Positions 8,257 to 16,346 of a DNA stretch of 17,721 bases are shown here, one piece after another. Both the position numbers and the translations under genes were made by a program. The number at the start of each line of letters is the position of its first letter. The stretch's first letter is position 1. Location: assembly GCA_002730985.1 (NCBI GenBank), contig PCBP01000035.1, positions 1-17,721 on the forward strand, written 5' to 3'. Below the pieces are notes generated by a model. It was not told the DNA's origin, searched no databases, and was given only the letters and a program-made list of their open reading frames with translations. Origin of the DNA: Flavobacteriales bacterium (GTDB lineage: Bacteria; Bacteroidota; Bacteroidia; Flavobacteriales; BACL11).

Positions 8257-8937
8257 TTACCAATCTTTTAAAATTTTAACTTTTTTGCCTTTCACTTTCT
8301 TTTTTTGCATTTCTTTCTGTAGATCCTTTTCCTGTTCCTGTATAGCTTCTAGCATTTTCTCAGCAGCTTCCTTACTCATTTCTTGTTTGTTTTCCTCTTG
8401 ATTTTCTTTCTTCTCTTCTTGATTTTCTTTCTGCTCTTCTTGATTTTCTTTCTTCTCTTCTTGATTTTCTTTCTGCTCTTCTTGGTTTTCTTTCTGCTCT
8501 TCTTGGTTTTCTTGGTTTTGCTTCATTCTTGTACTTAAAGCTAGGTTATGTCTTGTATCATCATCATCTGGGTTAATTCTTAATGCATTCTTATAAGCAT
8601 TAATAGCTTCTTTTAGTTTTTGCTCTTTAACTAAAGAATTCCCTAGATTATGATACACTTTTGCTAAATCATTTTTACTAGGGGCATTATCTTCTAATGC
8701 ATTAAATAGTGCAGATGCTTCATCGTAGCGTTCTTGTTTATAAATAGCATCTGCTAAATTAAAAGAAGCATTAAAATAGTCTTGATCTTTCTCTAATGAT
8801 TTTCTGTATTGCATTTCCGCTTCATTATAACTACTATCATTATATAATTTGTTGCCATCTCTTAAAAATGATTTCTTATTCTGGGCAATAGAATTAATGC
8901 TTATGAAGAATAATAATACAGTTAATAGGCTTCTCAT
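8257..8937 (-). CDS. batC: BatC: TPR protein with highly charged repeat tail
   Basis: The protein has 226 residues. Residues 1-18 are a signal peptide (MRSLLTVLLFFISINSIA). Residues 22-132 carry about three TPR units (NASFNLADAIYKQERYDEA; VYHNLGNSLVKEQKLKEAIN; ALRINPDDDD). Residues 141-186 are a low-complexity stretch of seven-residue units N-Q-E-E-Q/K-K-E encoded by a 21-bp tandem repeat. The C-terminus is basic and helical (KEMQKKKVKGKKVK). TPR plus charged tail following two VWA genes identifies BatC. The ATG overlaps the batB stop (ATGA, 8934-8937). The charged stretch probably forms an extended helix; its length is likely to vary among strains because the DNA repeat preserves frame. A role as protein-protein scaffold with BatA/BatB is inferred. 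Confidence 0.9.
   Translation of the reverse strand: MRSLLTVLLFFISINSIAQNKKSFLRDGNKLYNDSSYNEAEMQYRKSLEKDQDYFNASFNLADAIYKQERYDEASALFNALEDNAPSKNDLAKVYHNLGNSLVKEQKLKEAINAYKNALRINPDDDDTRHNLALSTRMKQNQENQEEQKENQEEQKENQEEKKENQEEQKENQEEKKENQEENKQEMSKEAAEKMLEAIQEQEKDLQKEMQKKKVKGKKVKILKDW
8398..8502. repeat. Five-unit 21-bp tandem coding repeat in batC
   Basis: The plus strand reads five consecutive copies of TTGATTTTCTTTCTKCTCTTC (K = G or T) at 8398, 8419, 8440, 8461 and 8482. Units 1+2 and 3+4 are identical, an exact 42-bp tandem duplication (8398-8481). Unit 5 differs by ATT to GTT changes. Degenerate partial units flank it at 8383-8397 and 8503-8520. Each unit encodes seven residues, so gain or loss of units keeps the frame. 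Confidence 0.95.
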
Positions 8938-9971
8938 GAGTTTTTATATAAATTAATACGATTACTCCATTTGTTTCTTCTAGGTAATAAGATTAGTTCT
9001 AAAATTAAGACTAGAATTGCTAAACCAATAAATAATTGGAATCGGTCTTTATATTCTGTAAATATCATGGTGCCAATTTCTTTTTTTTCCATTTTGTTAA
9101 TTTCGGCAAATAATGTCGGTAAACCTGACTTAGAGTTATTCGCTCGCACATAAGTTCCATTTCCGGCATCGGCAATTTTTATAAGTAAATTTTCATTTAA
9201 TTTACTTACGACAGTTTTCCCTTCTTTATCTTTGCGGTAACTAATTTGGGCGCCATATTGGTTGTAGATTGGAATTGGGCCTCCTTTACTTAATCCCATT
9301 CCTAGAGTATGAACAAAGATGCCAACTTCATTCGCTTGTTTAGCACTTTCAATCGCGTTTTCATCATGGTTTTCTCCATCTGTAATAATGATAATGGCTT
9401 TGTTTTGTCCATTTTCCATATCAAAGGATTGCATACTTAATTCGATTGCCTTTCCAATTTTAGTGCCTTGTGTAGGGACAATATTTGTATTTACGTTAGA
9501 TAAGAATAATTTCGCAGCTGAGTAATCAGTAGTAATTGGTAACTGAACATAAGCCTCTCCTGCAAATACAATTAAACCGATTCGGTCTCCTTCTAGGTTG
9601 TCAATTAGCTTAGAAATAGCTTGTTTTGCCCTTTCTAGTCTGTTAGGTTTTATATCCTCTGCCATCATAGAATTAGAGAGGTCAATAGCAATCATTAAAT
9701 CAACCCCTTCTCTTTTTACTTCTTCCATCTTTGTGCCAATTTGTGGGTTGGCAATTCCAATAATGAGTAAAATAAAAGTTGAAATAGTGAGTGTATTTTT
9801 TATCTTATATCGGCTGCTAGAAAAAGAGTGCATGAGTTCATTTACCATTCTAGTATCCCCAAAAAGGGATAAGGCATTTTTTTTCCACTTACTATACAGC
9901 AGCATGGCAAGTATTAAGATAGGTACTCCGAGCAGGAGATTCAGATATTCAATATGTTCGTATCTTAACAT
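8934..9971 (-). CDS. batB: BatB: membrane-anchored von Willebrand factor A protein
   Basis: The protein has 345 residues. Membrane segments lie at about 10-26, 60-74 and 311-330, flanking a VWA domain (about 88-295). The metal-ion-dependent adhesion site is complete: DLSNS at 97-101, threonine 170 in QGT, and aspartate 198 in TDGEN. Two N-terminal helices, VWA and one C-terminal helix is the BatA/BatB arrangement, and the position just after batA and before the TPR gene makes this BatB. The start ATG directly abuts the batA stop (TAGATG, no gap). It probably binds a divalent metal and a protein partner, and is likely handled by the MoxR ATPase by analogy with other MoxR-VWA pairs. The exact substrate is unknown. 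Confidence 0.92.
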   Translation of the reverse strand: MLRYEHIEYLNLLLGVPILILAMLLYSKWKKNALSLFGDTRMVNELMHSFSSSRYKIKNTLTISTFILLIIGIANPQIGTKMEEVKREGVDLMIAIDLSNSMMAEDIKPNRLERAKQAISKLIDNLEGDRIGLIVFAGEAYVQLPITTDYSAAKLFLSNVNTNIVPTQGTKIGKAIELSMQSFDMENGQNKAIIIITDGENHDENAIESAKQANEVGIFVHTLGMGLSKGGPIPIYNQYGAQISYRKDKEGKTVVSKLNENLLIKIADAGNGTYVRANNSKSGLPTLFAEINKMEKKEIGTMIFTEYKDRFQLFIGLAILVLILELILLPRRNKWSNRINLYKNS

Positions 9972-10961
9972 CTAGGGGATTTGTTTTAAATAAGTGATTT
10001 GTAAAACGAATGCTAAGAATAAAAGTGCTAAAGCCCATAATGAAAAAGGTAGGAATTTTTCTGATTTTCTGTGAAACTCAGTAACTTCTATTCTGGATTT
10101 TTCTAAGGTGTCAATATCTTTATAAATATTTTGTAATGAAGTGTTATTAGTAGCTCTAAAGTATTTGCCATCTGTTAGAGTTGCGATATCTTGTAATGTT
10201 TCTTCATCAATCTGCACTTCTACATCTTGGTATTGTATACCAAAAGGAGTTTGAAAAGGATATGGAGCAAATCCTTTAGTTCCTACCCCAATGGTATATA
10301 CTCGTATTCCAAATTTCTGAGCAATTTCAGCAGCAGTAAGTGGTGGCACCATTCCACTATTATTTACTCCATCTGTGAGTAGAATAATTACTTTTGAAAT
10401 AGCCTTAGAGTCTTTCAAACGGTTTATTGAAGTTGCAAGCCCCATTCCAATTGCAGTGCCGTCATCTACCATGCCACTACTAACATCTTTAAATAAGTTT
10501 ATGAGTACATTATGGTCGGTAGTTAGGGGGCATTGTGTGAAACTTTCTCCTGCAAATATTACTAAACCAACTCTATCATTTTTTCTTTTCTTGATGAAAT
10601 CCATAGCCACATTTTTAGAGGCTTCCAATCTGTCTGGTTTTAGATCTCTTGCAAGCATACTTCCGGAGATGTCCATTGCTAGTACTATATCAATTCCTTC
10701 GGTAGTACTTTCTTCCCAATTTGTTGATGATTGAGGACGAGCTATTGCAATAATTAAGAGTGCTGCTGCAATTGTCTTAAGTAGGAACGGCAAGTGTCTT
10801 AGTCTTTGTTTTAATGTTGTTTCTTTACTAATTGCATCTGTGTCAGAGAATAGAATATTGGCAGATAAAAACCTATGCTTTAATAGATACCAAGTTAGTA
10901 TTACTATTGGAATAACTAAAAGGTAAAAGAACTCGCTATTTACAAAAGTGTACTTATTCAT
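9972..10961 (-). CDS. batA: BatA: membrane-anchored von Willebrand factor A protein
   Basis: The protein has 329 residues. Membrane helices lie at about 11-27, 57-74 and 306-325. The VWA domain (about 88-290) has an intact MIDAS: DISGS at 97-101, threonine 169 in DGTAIG, and aspartate 197 in TDG. The motif ARDLKPDRLEASK (104-116) is typical of the family and is shared in form with BatB (AEDIKPNRLERAK). Its first 8 bases overlap the end of the upstream BatD-like gene (10954-10961). It is expected to sit in the inner membrane, perhaps in complex with BatB and a BatD-type protein. The label aerotolerance comes from the founding description in Bacteroides; a direct role in oxygen tolerance is not assured. 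Confidence 0.93.
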   Translation of the reverse strand: MNKYTFVNSEFFYLLVIPIVILTWYLLKHRFLSANILFSDTDAISKETTLKQRLRHLPFLLKTIAAALLIIAIARPQSSTNWEESTTEGIDIVLAMDISGSMLARDLKPDRLEASKNVAMDFIKKRKNDRVGLVIFAGESFTQCPLTTDHNVLINLFKDVSSGMVDDGTAIGMGLATSINRLKDSKAISKVIILLTDGVNNSGMVPPLTAAEIAQKFGIRVYTIGVGTKGFAPYPFQTPFGIQYQDVEVQIDEETLQDIATLTDGKYFRATNNTSLQNIYKDIDTLEKSRIEVTEFHRKSEKFLPFSLWALALLFLAFVLQITYLKQIP

Positions 10962-11814
10962 TTCCTTTTGCTTTTTTTGTAGAGCTTACAAATCTTTTTG
11001 CTATAGACATGCTCTCTATATTCTCACTATCAACTGGTTTGCTCTTAGCAAATTTAGCTAAGTCTGCTCTTTGTAAAAGGATCCTGAGATTCTTTAATTC
11101 TTCATCATCTAGATTAACAATAGATTTCAGTTCTTCGATGATCTCATAAGTAGTCATTTCCAGTGCAATAAATTCAAATCTATTTTCTGTATATCTTCTA
11201 ATAATTTCAGATAATTGTGAATGATATTCTTTTACATTGCCTGCTTGCCAAATTTTCTCTTTCTCCAATTTATTTAACTGTCTTAATGCAGTAATATCAG
11301 AAGGGACTATTATTTCTGGTTTAGAGGTTATTGTTATTTCTTTCTTATTCGATAGATGCTTCCTAAGATAGTAGGTGATTAGAAAGATAATTAAAATAGT
11401 AATTAGCCAAGGCCAAATATCGCTCCATCCAATTGATTCTTGAATGGGTTTTTTTATATCTCTTAACTTAGCATTTTCCTCTAATATTGGGGTCTGTATG
11501 TTAATTAAAATCTCTTCTGTTATATTGTCTTTTGAGAAGGCAATAGGGGGAATGTAATAAATTCCACTATCCCATGATGTAATAATGAATTTTTGCCTGA
11601 TTATTTCATCAATTGTATCAATTTTTGATGATTTGATAATTTCAATCTTTTCGCCTATAAATTTGTCATAAGCTGGCCAGACTTCTGTATTACTTACTTT
11701 ATTCGTAATTATAAAGTTAATCTGTTGCCCAATGAGAATTGTATTAGTATCTAACTTTGCAGTCTGGGCAAGAATCGAATTACTTATAAGTAGTATGGAT
11801 ATTATTTTCTTCAT
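10954..11814 (-). CDS. BatD-like single-pass membrane protein
   Basis: The protein has 286 residues. Residues 1-16 are a signal peptide (MKKIISILLISNSILA). The periplasmic part (17-130) is short and beta-rich, with an ILIGQQINFIITN motif (26-38) that resembles the VGEQILVQY strand of BatD. One membrane helix lies at about 132-150 (WPWLITILIIFLITYYL). The cytoplasmic tail (176-280) is helical: YHSQLSEIIRRYTENRF, then ALEMTT, then LLQRADLAKFA. The tail lines up with the BatD tail: F213/F514, E219/E520, and LLQRADLAKFA (246-256) with LLNECEFARYA (546-556), offset by a single residue between blocks. Genes with this layout occur between the DUF58 gene and batA in Bacteroidota, usually left as hypothetical or DUF4381-like. 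It overlaps the DUF58 gene by ATGA (11811-11814). I infer it is a second, reduced BatD for this operon; no symbol is assigned. Confidence 0.85.
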   Translation of the reverse strand: MKKIISILLISNSILAQTAKLDTNTILIGQQINFIITNKVSNTEVWPAYDKFIGEKIEIIKSSKIDTIDEIIRQKFIITSWDSGIYYIPPIAFSKDNITEEILINIQTPILEENAKLRDIKKPIQESIGWSDIWPWLITILIIFLITYYLRKHLSNKKEITITSKPEIIVPSDITALRQLNKLEKEKIWQAGNVKEYHSQLSEIIRRYTENRFEFIALEMTTYEIIEELKSIVNLDDEELKNLRILLQRADLAKFAKSKPVDSENIESMSIAKRFVSSTKKAKGNE

Positions 11815-12686
11815 CTTTTCTTTCCTCTACCTTTAAAGAAATTGATTAAAGGTTTTATATAATCATTTCCTGTAGAGATATCAATTAAGTCAACTCCAAC
11901 ATTAGGTAATAATTTTTTGACTGCATTTATTTTGTCTAATCTATTCTTTACGAAATCTAATCTTATTTTTTTATTTGATGTGTCTATAAAGATCATCTCT
12001 TCCGTTTCTGCATCTTGTATAGGCACTAATCCAACATTTGGCAGGCTACTCTCCCTCCTGTCGTGAATTCTTAATGCAACTAAATCGTGTCTCTTACTTG
12101 CAATTCTCAATGGTTTTTCGAATGGAGGGCTTATAAAATCAGAAAGTATGAAGCAAATACTTCTTCTTTTAATCACTGAATTAAAATATTCTAATGCTTC
12201 TGAGATATCAGTTTTCTTTCTGCTTGGCTGAAAAGCTAATACTTCTCGTATTATTCTAAGAATGTGTTTTTTTCCTTTTTTTGGAGGAATAAATTCTTCT
12301 ACTTTATCGGTAAAGAAGATTACTCCTACCTTATCATTGTTTTTAATTGCTGAGAAAGCTAGGATGGCTGCAATTTCAGTTGCTAACTCCCTTTTAAATT
12401 GATCCTTAGTTCCAAAATTACCTGATGCTGAAACATCAACAAGAAGCATAACGGTCATTTCTCTTTCTTCTTCAAAAACCTTAACGAAAGGTGAGTTGTA
12501 TCTTGCAGTTACATTCCAATCAATGGAGCGTATATCATCACCAGCTTGATATTCTCGCACTTCAGAAAACGCCATGCCTTTACCTTTAAAAGCCGTATGG
12601 TATTCTCCAGCAAAAATATGATTAGAGAGTCCTTTAGTTTTTATCTCAATCTGTCTTACTTTTTTTAAAAGTGCTGACGTACTCAT
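11811..12686 (-). CDS. DUF58 domain protein (VWA-like partner of MoxR)
   Basis: The protein has 291 residues with no signal peptide or membrane helix, so it is cytoplasmic. The DUF58 core is clear at residues 37-71: GMAFSEVREYQAGDD, then IDWNVTAR and the VKVFEEERE continuation. Downstream is a VWA-like fold with DVSASG (84-89) in the position of the MIDAS loop and LSDF (181-184) in that of the second acidic loop. DUF58 genes nearly always follow moxR, as here, where the ATG abuts the moxR stop (TAGATG). The protein presumably links the AAA+ ATPase to the membrane VWA proteins; the molecular activity is not known. Confidence 0.92.
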   Translation of the reverse strand: MSTSALLKKVRQIEIKTKGLSNHIFAGEYHTAFKGKGMAFSEVREYQAGDDIRSIDWNVTARYNSPFVKVFEEEREMTVMLLVDVSASGNFGTKDQFKRELATEIAAILAFSAIKNNDKVGVIFFTDKVEEFIPPKKGKKHILRIIREVLAFQPSRKKTDISEALEYFNSVIKRRSICFILSDFISPPFEKPLRIASKRHDLVALRIHDRRESSLPNVGLVPIQDAETEEMIFIDTSNKKIRLDFVKNRLDKINAVKKLLPNVGVDLIDISTGNDYIKPLINFFKGRGKKR

Positions 12687-13688
12687 CTACGGGATCTCTA
12701 CTGCATTTAAGATTTCAGTGATAATATCTTCTGATGTAATATTCTCAGCCTCTGCTTCATAGGTGAGTCCTATTCTATGTCGTAATACATCATGACAAAG
12801 CGCACGCACATCTTCTGGGATTACATAACCTCTCCTTTTGATGAAAGCATAAGCTTTACTTGCTATTGCTAAATTAATACTTGCTCTTGGGGAGCCCCCA
12901 AAAGAGATCATTTCTTGAAATTTATCTAATCCGTATTCCTTAGGATTTCTAGTAGCAAATACAATATCAATGATATATTGCTCAATCTTTTCATCCATAT
13001 ACACCTCTTTTACTAAATCACGTGCACGAATAATAGCATTAGTTTTAAGTACAGAGTTTGGAGTTGGAAAGGTTGTTGCTAGATTATTCCTAATAATTAT
13101 TTTTTCTTCTTCTTTTTTAGGATAATCAATGACTACTTTTAACATAAAACGATCAACTTGAGCTTCTGGTAGAGGGTAAGTTCCCTCTTGCTCTACTGGA
13201 TTCTGCGTAGCCATGACTAAGAATGGTTTATCTAAATCAAAAGAATCACCACCAATAGTTACTTGGCGTTCTTGCATAGCTTCAAGCAATGCAGATTGCA
13301 CTTTAGCAGGTGCACGATTTATTTCATCAGCCAGAATGAAGTTAGCAAAAATAGGCCCCTTTTTTATAGAGAAATTTTCTTTCTTAGGACTGTATATCTG
13401 TGTTCCTATAATATCTGCAGGCAGTAAGTCAGGGGTAAATTGTAAACGACTAAATTTTGCCTCAATTGTCTTTGCTAGAGTTGAAATTGCAAGTGTTTTA
13501 GCTAGTCCTGGGACTCCTTCTAATAATACATGTCCGTTCGATAAAAGTGCAACTAGAAGGCGTTCACTCATATGTTTTTGTCCAACAATTACCTTATTCA
13601 TTTCAAGTAATAACATATCAATGATTGCACTTTCTTTACTTATTTTTTCGTTAAGTTCTTTAATATCTGGTTGTAATATTTCTGTCAT
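12687..13688 (-). CDS. moxR: MoxR-family AAA+ ATPase
   Basis: The protein has 333 residues, cytoplasmic. Walker A is GVPGLAKT (58-65), Walker B is FILADE (117-122), sensor 1 lies in MATQNP (159-164), and the arginine of GGSPRA (268) is in sensor 2. The AAA_3 family signature EINRAPAKVQSALLEAMQER (122-141) and the EQEGTYPLPEAQVDRF segment (166-181) place it in the MoxR group. MoxR ATPases act as chaperone-like remodelers of VWA partner proteins; here the partners are probably the DUF58 protein, BatA and BatB. It is the first gene of the eight-gene operon, and a well-formed promoter lies just upstream at 13708-13739. Confidence 0.96.
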   Translation of the reverse strand: MTEILQPDIKELNEKISKESAIIDMLLLEMNKVIVGQKHMSERLLVALLSNGHVLLEGVPGLAKTLAISTLAKTIEAKFSRLQFTPDLLPADIIGTQIYSPKKENFSIKKGPIFANFILADEINRAPAKVQSALLEAMQERQVTIGGDSFDLDKPFLVMATQNPVEQEGTYPLPEAQVDRFMLKVVIDYPKKEEEKIIIRNNLATTFPTPNSVLKTNAIIRARDLVKEVYMDEKIEQYIIDIVFATRNPKEYGLDKFQEMISFGGSPRASINLAIASKAYAFIKRRGYVIPEDVRALCHDVLRHRIGLTYEAEAENITSEDIITEILNAVEIP

Positions 13689-13707
13689 TTTTTTAAATTT
13701 TGGATCG

Positions 13708-13739
13708 CAAATTTATATTTTGTTTTACAAATCTACAAA
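13708..13739 (-). promoter_or_regulatory. Bat operon promoter (-33 TTTG, -7 TAAATTTG)
   Basis: On the minus strand TTTG (13736-13739) is followed after 20 bases by TAAATTTG (13708-13715), matching the Bacteroidota consensus TTTG-N19-21-TAnnTTTG. The -7 element ends 19 bases before the moxR ATG, giving a leader of roughly 12-14 bases. A second -7-like TAGATTTG lies at 13728-13735 but lacks a well-spaced -33 partner. It is the only good promoter I see for all eight genes. Confidence 0.7.
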
Positions 13740-13785
13740 GTTCAACGAATATTTTTTTTCAATAGTATATTGTGAATTCATTTTC

Positions 13786-13793
13786 TATTTTTG
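13786..13793 (+). promoter_or_regulatory. Probable -7 promoter element of truA
   Basis: TATTTTTG matches TAnnTTTG and ends 14 bases before the truA ATG at 13808, implying a leader below 10 bases. A TTG at 13770-13772 is only 13 bases upstream, shorter than the usual -33 spacing, so the upstream half is uncertain. Confidence 0.5.
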
Positions 13794-13807
13794 CGAGAAA
13801 TTATAAT

Positions 13808-14548
13808 ATGCGTTTTTTTATTGAAATTTCATACAAAGGAACTAATTATCATGGTTGGCAGCAACAACCTAATGCCAATACTCTTCAGGCAGAGATTAAT
13901 AAAGCGTTGAGTGTTATTTTTAATTCTAATATTGATGTTACTGGTGCGGGAAGAACGGATGCTGGAGTACATGCAAAACAGATGTTTGCGCATTTTGATT
14001 GCGATACTAGTTTTGACGTACAACATCTAATTTTTAAGCTCAATAGTTTCTTGCCTAGTGATATTGCTGTCCATGATATATTTAAAGTTAGAGACGATGC
14101 TAATTGTCGCTTTGATGCAATTAGTAGAACTTATCAGTATCATATTGTTCAAAAAAAGGATCCTTTTAATAAGATGGCGTATTTATTACAGAAAGAGTTA
14201 GATATAGAAGTAATGAATGTAGCTACTCAGCATATAATAGGTAAACAAGATTTTACTTCTTTCTCAAAAGTCAATACTCAGACATTTACTAATGATTGTG
14301 ATGTTATGTTTGCAAAATGGGAGGTAGTAAATAGTGAACTTATTTTTACTATTAAAGCTGATCGTTTTCTGCGCAATATGGTAAGGGCGATTGTAGGCAC
14401 TTTAATAGATATAGGCGTGGGTAAAAAAGCCACAGATGATGTGCAAAAGATAATTGCAAAGAGAGATCGCTCCGAATCAGGGATGTCAGCTCCAGCACAT
14501 GGGCTTTTTCTCTATAAGGTTAAGTATCTAAATAATATAAAGGTATAG
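13808..14548 (+). CDS. truA: tRNA pseudouridine synthase TruA
   Basis: The protein has 246 residues. TruA converts uridines 38-40 of the tRNA anticodon stem to pseudouridine in the cytoplasm. The N-terminus MRFFIEISYKGTNYHGWQ is the typical start of the family. The catalytic aspartate is D51 in GAGRTDAGVHA (46-56), and later conserved segments are FDAISRTYQY, DFTSFSK, and FLRNMVRAIVGTLIDIG. I chose the ATG at 13808, not the in-frame GTG at 13772: the longer form would add 12 residues without family similarity and would start upstream of the -7 element at 13786. The stop abuts the start of the ABC transporter (TAGATG), so the two form an operon. Confidence 0.96.
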   Translation: MRFFIEISYKGTNYHGWQQQPNANTLQAEINKALSVIFNSNIDVTGAGRTDAGVHAKQMFAHFDCDTSFDVQHLIFKLNSFLPSDIAVHDIFKVRDDANCRFDAISRTYQYHIVQKKDPFNKMAYLLQKELDIEVMNVATQHIIGKQDFTSFSKVNTQTFTNDCDVMFAKWEVVNSELIFTIKADRFLRNMVRAIVGTLIDIGVGKKATDDVQKIIAKRDRSESGMSAPAHGLFLYKVKYLNNIKV

Positions 14549-16327
14549 ATGCAGGACGTAAACAAAAAATTATCTAACACAGGCAACGTCATTGATTTCA
14601 TGCTCTTAAAAAGGGTTATGAAATTTGCACGACCCTATAAGTTCTATTTTTTTGTTGCTGCTATTTCTGCTATCTTATTATCTGTTCTGGGTCCTATACG
14701 TCCTTTGCTTATTAATTATACTATTGATAATTGTATTGTTATTGCTAATAAAGAGGGGTTGATAAACATTACAATAATCTTAATATCTATTCTGGTTTTA
14801 GAAGGTATAGTTCAGTTTTTCTATATTTATCTATCAAATTGGCTGGGACAACATGTTATTCAAGATTTAAGGAGCAGGATCTTTAGGCATATTTTATCTT
14901 TAAGGATGACATATTTTGATAATATGCCTATTGGAACTTTGGTTACTAGGACTGTTTCCGATATTGAAACTATTGCAGATATCTTTTCTCAGGGACTCTT
15001 GGTAATTATTGCTGAATTTTTGAAGTTAATTGTTATTATCATACTGATGATCTATACTGATTGGAGATTGACAATTATTGCTCTCTTAACGGTGCCTATT
15101 TTGTTAGTAGCTACCGCTTGGTTTAAAAAGAATATTAAAAGAACATTTCAAGATGTAAGAACGCAAATTTCTAATTTAAATACTTTTGTTCAGGAGCATA
15201 TTGTTGGCATGAGTATTGTTCAGATTTTTAATAGAGAAGATGCTGAGTATCAAAAATTCTTTAACATTAATATTAAACATAGAGATGCAAATATTCGAGG
15301 TATCTTTTATTATGCTGTTTTTTTTCCAGTAGTAGAGGTTCTTTCTGCTACTTCTATTGGGCTTATAGTTTGGTATGGTAGTCAAGGCATTTTAGATGGT
15401 AAAGATATTACAGTGGGGGAGTTAATTGCTTTTATTTTATTCATTCATATGATGTTTCGTCCTATAAGGCAGTTAGCTGACAGGTTTAATATTCTGCAGA
15501 TGGGTATTGTTGGTTCTGATCGTGTTTTTAAGGTGCTCGACACTAATGAGAAAATTAGTGATAATGGCATATCTGGCATTAAAGATATAAAGGGTTCAAT
15601 TGTATTTCAAAATGTTAATTTCTCATATAAAGCAGATGAATGGGTTCTTAAAAATTTAAACTTTGATATCGAGGCTGGTAAAATGTTAGCTTTGGTGGGA
15701 GGTACAGGTGCTGGTAAGACCTCTATAGTAAGTGTGTTGAATCGTTTCTATGAGATAGATTCTGGCAATATAACAATTGATAAAATTAATATTAATGAAA
15801 TATCTTTGAACAGTTTGAGAGGGAATATAGCATTAATTCAGCAAGAAGTTTTTTTGTTTTCTGATTCAATCTTGAATAATATCACTCTCTTTGATATTAC
15901 TATATCAAAGGAAAGAGTCATCAAGGCTGCTAAGGAAATTGGGGTCGATGTATTTATCAATTCTTTGCCTGGAAATTATGACCACGTAGTAGCAGAGAGA
16001 GGAGTCACCTTATCCTCAGGTCAGAGGCAACTTATTGCATTCTTAAGGGTTTATGTTCGTGATCCAAAGATTCTGATATTGGATGAGGCAACTGCTTCAA
16101 TTGATACAGCGACAGAAGAGCTCTTGCAGTCAGCTTTAGAAAAATTAGCAAATGATCGGACAACTATTGTAATTGCTCACAGGCTTTCTACTATTGTAAA
16201 TGCGGATAAGATCCTATATTTAGAAGCTGGAAGGATTTTAGAATCGGGAACTCATTATGAATTGCTGAACCGTAAGACTAATTATGCTAAGATGTTTAAT
16301 TCTCAGTCTGCTATCAACTTAGATTAG
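14549..16327 (+). CDS. MsbA-like ABC exporter (fused membrane and ATPase domains)
   Basis: The protein has 592 residues and is a half-transporter expected to form a homodimer in the inner membrane. The membrane domain (about 30-320) has six helices (about 33-50, 73-95, 148-168, 172-190, 255-275, 288-305). The nucleotide-binding domain has Walker A GGTGAGKT (384-391), Q-loop Q432, signature LSSGQ (488-492), Walker B ILILDE with catalytic E513, and H-loop H544. The signature has serine at the third position instead of the usual glycine (LSGGQ), a form I recognise from Bacteroidota relatives (GVTLSSGQRQLIAFLR). The substrate cannot be read from sequence; lipid or drug export are the usual possibilities. 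Translation probably couples to truA, whose stop it abuts. Confidence 0.93.
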   Translation: MQDVNKKLSNTGNVIDFMLLKRVMKFARPYKFYFFVAAISAILLSVLGPIRPLLINYTIDNCIVIANKEGLINITIILISILVLEGIVQFFYIYLSNWLGQHVIQDLRSRIFRHILSLRMTYFDNMPIGTLVTRTVSDIETIADIFSQGLLVIIAEFLKLIVIIILMIYTDWRLTIIALLTVPILLVATAWFKKNIKRTFQDVRTQISNLNTFVQEHIVGMSIVQIFNREDAEYQKFFNINIKHRDANIRGIFYYAVFFPVVEVLSATSIGLIVWYGSQGILDGKDITVGELIAFILFIHMMFRPIRQLADRFNILQMGIVGSDRVFKVLDTNEKISDNGISGIKDIKGSIVFQNVNFSYKADEWVLKNLNFDIEAGKMLALVGGTGAGKTSIVSVLNRFYEIDSGNITIDKININEISLNSLRGNIALIQQEVFLFSDSILNNITLFDITISKERVIKAAKEIGVDVFINSLPGNYDHVVAERGVTLSSGQRQLIAFLRVYVRDPKILILDEATASIDTATEELLQSALEKLANDRTTIVIAHRLSTIVNADKILYLEAGRILESGTHYELLNRKTNYAKMFNSQSAINLD

Positions 16328-16346
16328 TAAGATTCTATTCTAAATA

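Noticed and set aside
8398..8502. Short direct repeats that could suggest a CRISPR array
   Set aside because: The 21-bp units are directly adjacent with no spacers and are in frame within batC.
5770..13688. The eight-gene cluster as a wholly new defence or secretion system
   Set aside because: Gene content and order match the known MoxR-DUF58-BatABCDE cluster of Bacteroidota; only details of it look unusual.
13772..13807. Longer truA form starting at GTG 13772
   Set aside because: It adds 12 residues not typical of TruA and would begin upstream of the -7 element; ATG 13808 gives the standard family N-terminus.
16010..16024. LSSGQ instead of LSGGQ in the ABC exporter as a sign of inactivity
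   Set aside because: All other catalytic motifs are intact, and this variant is familiar in Bacteroidota exporters of this type.
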